From Lycorma delicatula (taxonomy: Eukaryota > Arthropoda > Insecta > Hemiptera > Fulgoridae), in the NCBI RefSeq assembly GCF_047948215.1, contig NC_134455.1, positions 296,955,647 through 297,019,646 of the forward strand: 64,000 bases of DNA. Direction: 5' to 3'. The first letter of the stretch is position 1, and each line of letters begins with the position of its first letter. Under the pieces are notes generated by a model, which saw nothing but the letters and a program-made list of their open reading frames with translations, ran no database searches and was not told the DNA's origin. Shown piece by piece: positions 61,480 through 64,000 of the stretch. A program made the translations under genes and the position numbers.

Positions 61480-62400
61480 GAAAATGCTGTTTGAGATAAT
61501 GTAGCTGGTCCAGAGGGAGTTCCTATTGAACTTAATAATAGAGTGAGATGTGCTCCAGCTATGAATTGATTTATTTAACACAGTACTTGTATATGGTGAA
61601 TGACAGCTGGAATAGTACTGCCGGTAAAAGATAATCCAAAATACTCCATGTTTCGCAGAAAAAAAATTGTTTAACTCGTACATCAGAAGTTTTCTTGAAT
61701 TCGTTTGGGGCTATGCAAGAAGTAGACCGTAAAATTGACAATACTTAATTCGGTTTTATTGGGAAGTTATTTAACTGGAGTTGCTCATTTTAGTGTAAAT
61801 ATTTTGTTACAAAGGTATTCGGTTGATTATGATAAAGCGTTTGATAAACTTCAGCATAAAAAGCGGTTAGAAATACTTCTTGAAAGCAAATCAGTGGATA
61901 GTCACGACGTATATCCATACGTCGTGACGTATGGATATACGTATCCGTACGTCGTTCAAATAAAAAGTCATTATAATCCTATAATGACTTTTTATTTGAA
62001 CTATACGGTTGTATAAGGTCAGAGAATAGTGCGACGAATGAAGTGGTAATTAAAAAAGATATGAGGGATGTTTATATTCACCTCTTTTGTTGGTTTGTAT
62101 TCTGAGAGGATTTTTTTTGAGTTTTTTTGAAGAGTGAGGTAACGAAAAGTTTAGTTAATGATGAACGTGTAAATAACATAGGTATGAAAATGATCCGAAG
62201 ATGTTGGCTGGTAGTATTTCTGATTTCTGCAAAGATTTATGGGGCGGCTGATTGCGGTTAGTCTAGAGTGCAGTTTTAAAAGTTAATTTGAAGAAAACTA
62301 TTTACGGTGGATTCAGTAATACAAATAGGGGTGTAAATTTTATATATAGAATGAGTTTGAGTCCTATAGAAAAAGAGTTACAAGGTGTAAGGTTAGGTAC
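61480..62400 (+). pseudogene. RTE-like LINE RT core fragment with inverted duplications
   Basis: The plus strand reads VAGPEGVPIEL near 61500 (RT motif AAGPDGIP.EL), an FGFIGKL remnant near 61750 (compare QFGFRKG), then VDYDKAFDKLQHKKRLEILLE near 61825-61885. The last is motif A with its catalytic aspartate changed in context (VDYDKAFD). VNDERVNNIGMKMIRRCW near 62150 corresponds to the VNGE.INNIRYADD region, with YADD destroyed. Frameshifts and two artificial-looking palindromes (61907-62000) interrupt it. It cannot make protein. The 93-aa open frame over it owes its C-terminal third to the palindromes. Confidence 0.78.
61907..62000. repeat. Two adjacent perfect inverted repeats
   Basis: 61907-61923 / 61926-61942: a perfect 17-bp stem with a 2-nt spacer. 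61955-61975 / 61980-62000: a perfect 21-bp stem with a 4-nt loop. Both lie within the decayed LINE RT. Such tiny loops point to template-switch inverted duplication. Confidence 0.93.
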
Positions 62401-63599
62401 CGTAATTAATTAGTCTAATGATCATCCTGAACCCCGTAGGGAAATACACCCGCCTTGTAACGAACCCGGTCGCCTGTCACCTCCTTCAATCTAGCGCTGA
62501 TGGGCTTTACCAGGGTCATCTTTTAGACCCTCTAAACTTGATAACACAACACAGTCATCAGATTTGCCTGTATCAAGATGCCACCAATGCAAATGGCCAG
62601 GCAGATATTTCCATCAGTGTATTTACACAACTTACTATCGTCTTCGTATAGATTCTTTCAACCACGGCCGCCTATCATAACTTCCAACCTTCAGTTATCA
62701 AATTAACCGATTCGCGGAAGCGCGATACTTGCGCCTTCCTCTAACGCCGAAGGTTTCATACAAAAACTCTTCCTATATCTAACTTTAATTAGACTGTGCA
62801 CTGAGATCATTACTTGATTGAGTCTTTAAACACCAAAAATACTATCCTCCTAACAACAACAAATATTGATCCAAGAACGACAAATTTGTCGTAAAATTTA
62901 ATTTAATCAAAATTTTGCTGATTTACTTAATAATCACGAAACAGATTCACTAATTTAAAAAGACTCTAATGAAAACATACCATATTTCTTTCCTCTGGTC
63001 CGCTTTTGAGAGTGATGTCAATGCCTACAACCTCCCAACCACAGCTCCATTACGGAGTTTCATTATATCCATTTTCATCCTAACTACTTTTAAAATTTTT
63101 TACTATCGTAATTCTACTTGTAGACAGAGAAGTGTGAGTGCTACTGTATTATTTTATGTTTTCAAATCTGAATATCACGTGAATGATATCCAGATTACCC
63201 ATAAATAAAAATGATATCTGTGTATTCTGCTTTTGAAAATGTACGACATTAATAGATAATGACAAACACGCACTACTCCATTCGCTTATTTAAATATTTA
63301 TTACTACTGTTCAAATAAATATAAAAAAAATATTGCTGTAATCAGCTGATAGTATTTACCGAACTTATGAAATAAGTTTTATCCTAACAATAATAAAGAG
63401 TAAAAAATATTTTGTTGATGTGTTGTTTTATTTGATTTTTCTTTTTTTTTGTTAAATTTTGTGTTTTTATTTTTCTGAAATATTTAATTTTTTTTGTTTT
63501 GTAATATTGAACATTTTGTTTGTTTAATATCTGTCATACTTTGATATGTTCTGTTTCTAAAACCTTCGAAACTCTTACGTTTATATTTAGTTTCCATGG
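62401..63599. other. No gene recognised; 62415-62780 less AT-rich
   Basis: 62415-62780 has near-balanced composition (AACCCCGTAGGGAAATACACC, ACCACGGCCGCCTATCATAA) and a 77-aa frame with no motif. It could be a UTR of an unidentified retroelement. 62781-63599 is AT-rich and featureless. Confidence 0.45.
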
Positions 63600-64000
63600 A
63601 ATTTATTCATCAAAGCTCCCCATGCAAGCACATGGTAGAATTGGCAGAACGTATAGCCGAAAAATGAGCAATTTGGTCGCCAGTGGATATGGGCTGGCAC
63701 TTTTCAGTACTGGGTATAGTGAGGCCCTGACGGCCTTTGCCCTTTGGATCACATATTTAACATGTTATCCTAAGGTAAGCTGTTTGTCCAGGACTACTCC
63801 CAGGTACTTGACAGTTTATCTAAAGGGGATTTTCTCTCCTGAGATTTCCAGCTGCTTGGCTGGAGCACATGTCTTGTATGTGAACATCACTGCCACCGAT
63901 TTTTCACCGTTGGCCTTGATTCTCCACATATCGGGCCACGGCTCTAATAGATCCAGTTGCCGTTGGAGTCTCTCGAACGCGTAATCTACACTTCCGGATT
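63600..64000 (-). pseudogene. Second Jockey copy, ORF2 fragment running off the window
   Basis: From about 63617 to the window end the plus strand aligns with 40790-41175, that is ORF2 residues about 805 to 680 of the intact element. Divergence is visible at roughly one base in five to seven. Read on minus it retains DMWRI, GEKSVAVMFT, LEISGEKIPF, TVKYLGVVLD and SLYPVL blocks. A stop replaces the codon after IPF (TTTAGATAAACT), and other changes disrupt the frame. The 3' end of the protein and the UTR are missing, so it is also truncated downstream. The YADD catalytic site would lie just beyond 64000. The 154-aa plus frame here is an antisense shadow. Confidence 0.88.

Noticed and set aside
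63520..63984. 154-aa plus-strand frame near the right edge
   Set aside because: Most of it is antisense to the second Jockey ORF2 fragment; the N-terminal part is AT-rich chance sequence.
1..64000. A novel multi-gene system or host gene cluster
   Set aside because: No run of co-oriented unknown genes and no exons with conserved residues. All recognisable coding sequence is from transposable elements.

Overview
This window looks like gene-poor, AT-rich insect nuclear DNA. There are no bacterial-type operons. Long low-complexity AT tracts and microsatellites are frequent, and every protein-coding trace I could recognise belongs to a transposable element: Jockey-clade and RTE-like LINEs, mariner, IS630/Tc1-type transposases and tRNA-derived SINEs. 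The mix would fit a large hemipteran genome, but that assignment is a guess. I found no convincing host exon, rRNA, functional tRNA, CRISPR array or operon.

Layout. 0-5 kb: a 71-bp tandem duplication, a SINE-B copy, a cluster of nested inverted repeats, and the 3' part of an RTE-like LINE (minus strand). 6.1-7.0 kb: a decayed DDE transposase. 11.0-12.4 kb: a nearly complete mariner with both terminal inverted repeats (TIRs) and a frameshifted DD34D transposase. 15.7-17 kb: a second decayed transposase carrying local inverted duplications. 20.2-25.3 kb: a Jockey reverse transcriptase (RT) relic, then a nested structure in which a palindromic (foldback) element holds a SINE and a Jockey LINE in its left arm. 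That Jockey has lost its RT domain and is itself interrupted by a 475-bp palindromic MITE with a 7-bp target duplication. 25-40 kb: AT-rich DNA with SINE copies, microsatellites and two unexplained GC-rich islands (36.2-36.6 and 39.8-40.3 kb).

40.3-45.1 kb (minus strand) is the most important feature: a Jockey-clade retrotransposon with both ORFs open, and so possibly recent or still competent. ORF1 is a gag-like protein of 488 aa with three zinc knuckles and a lysine/alanine/proline-rich tail. ORF2 is an endonuclease-RT of 901 aa. The two ORFs overlap by 8 nt (ATGGTTAG). A diverged, stop-containing relative enters the window at 63.6-64.0 kb.

45-64 kb: interspersed repeats of two further families, SINE-A and SINE-B copies, and degraded RTE-like LINE fragments at 53.7-54.4 and 60.9-62.4 kb. 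The genes do not form a pathway. The window is a stratified graveyard of selfish elements with one intact member.
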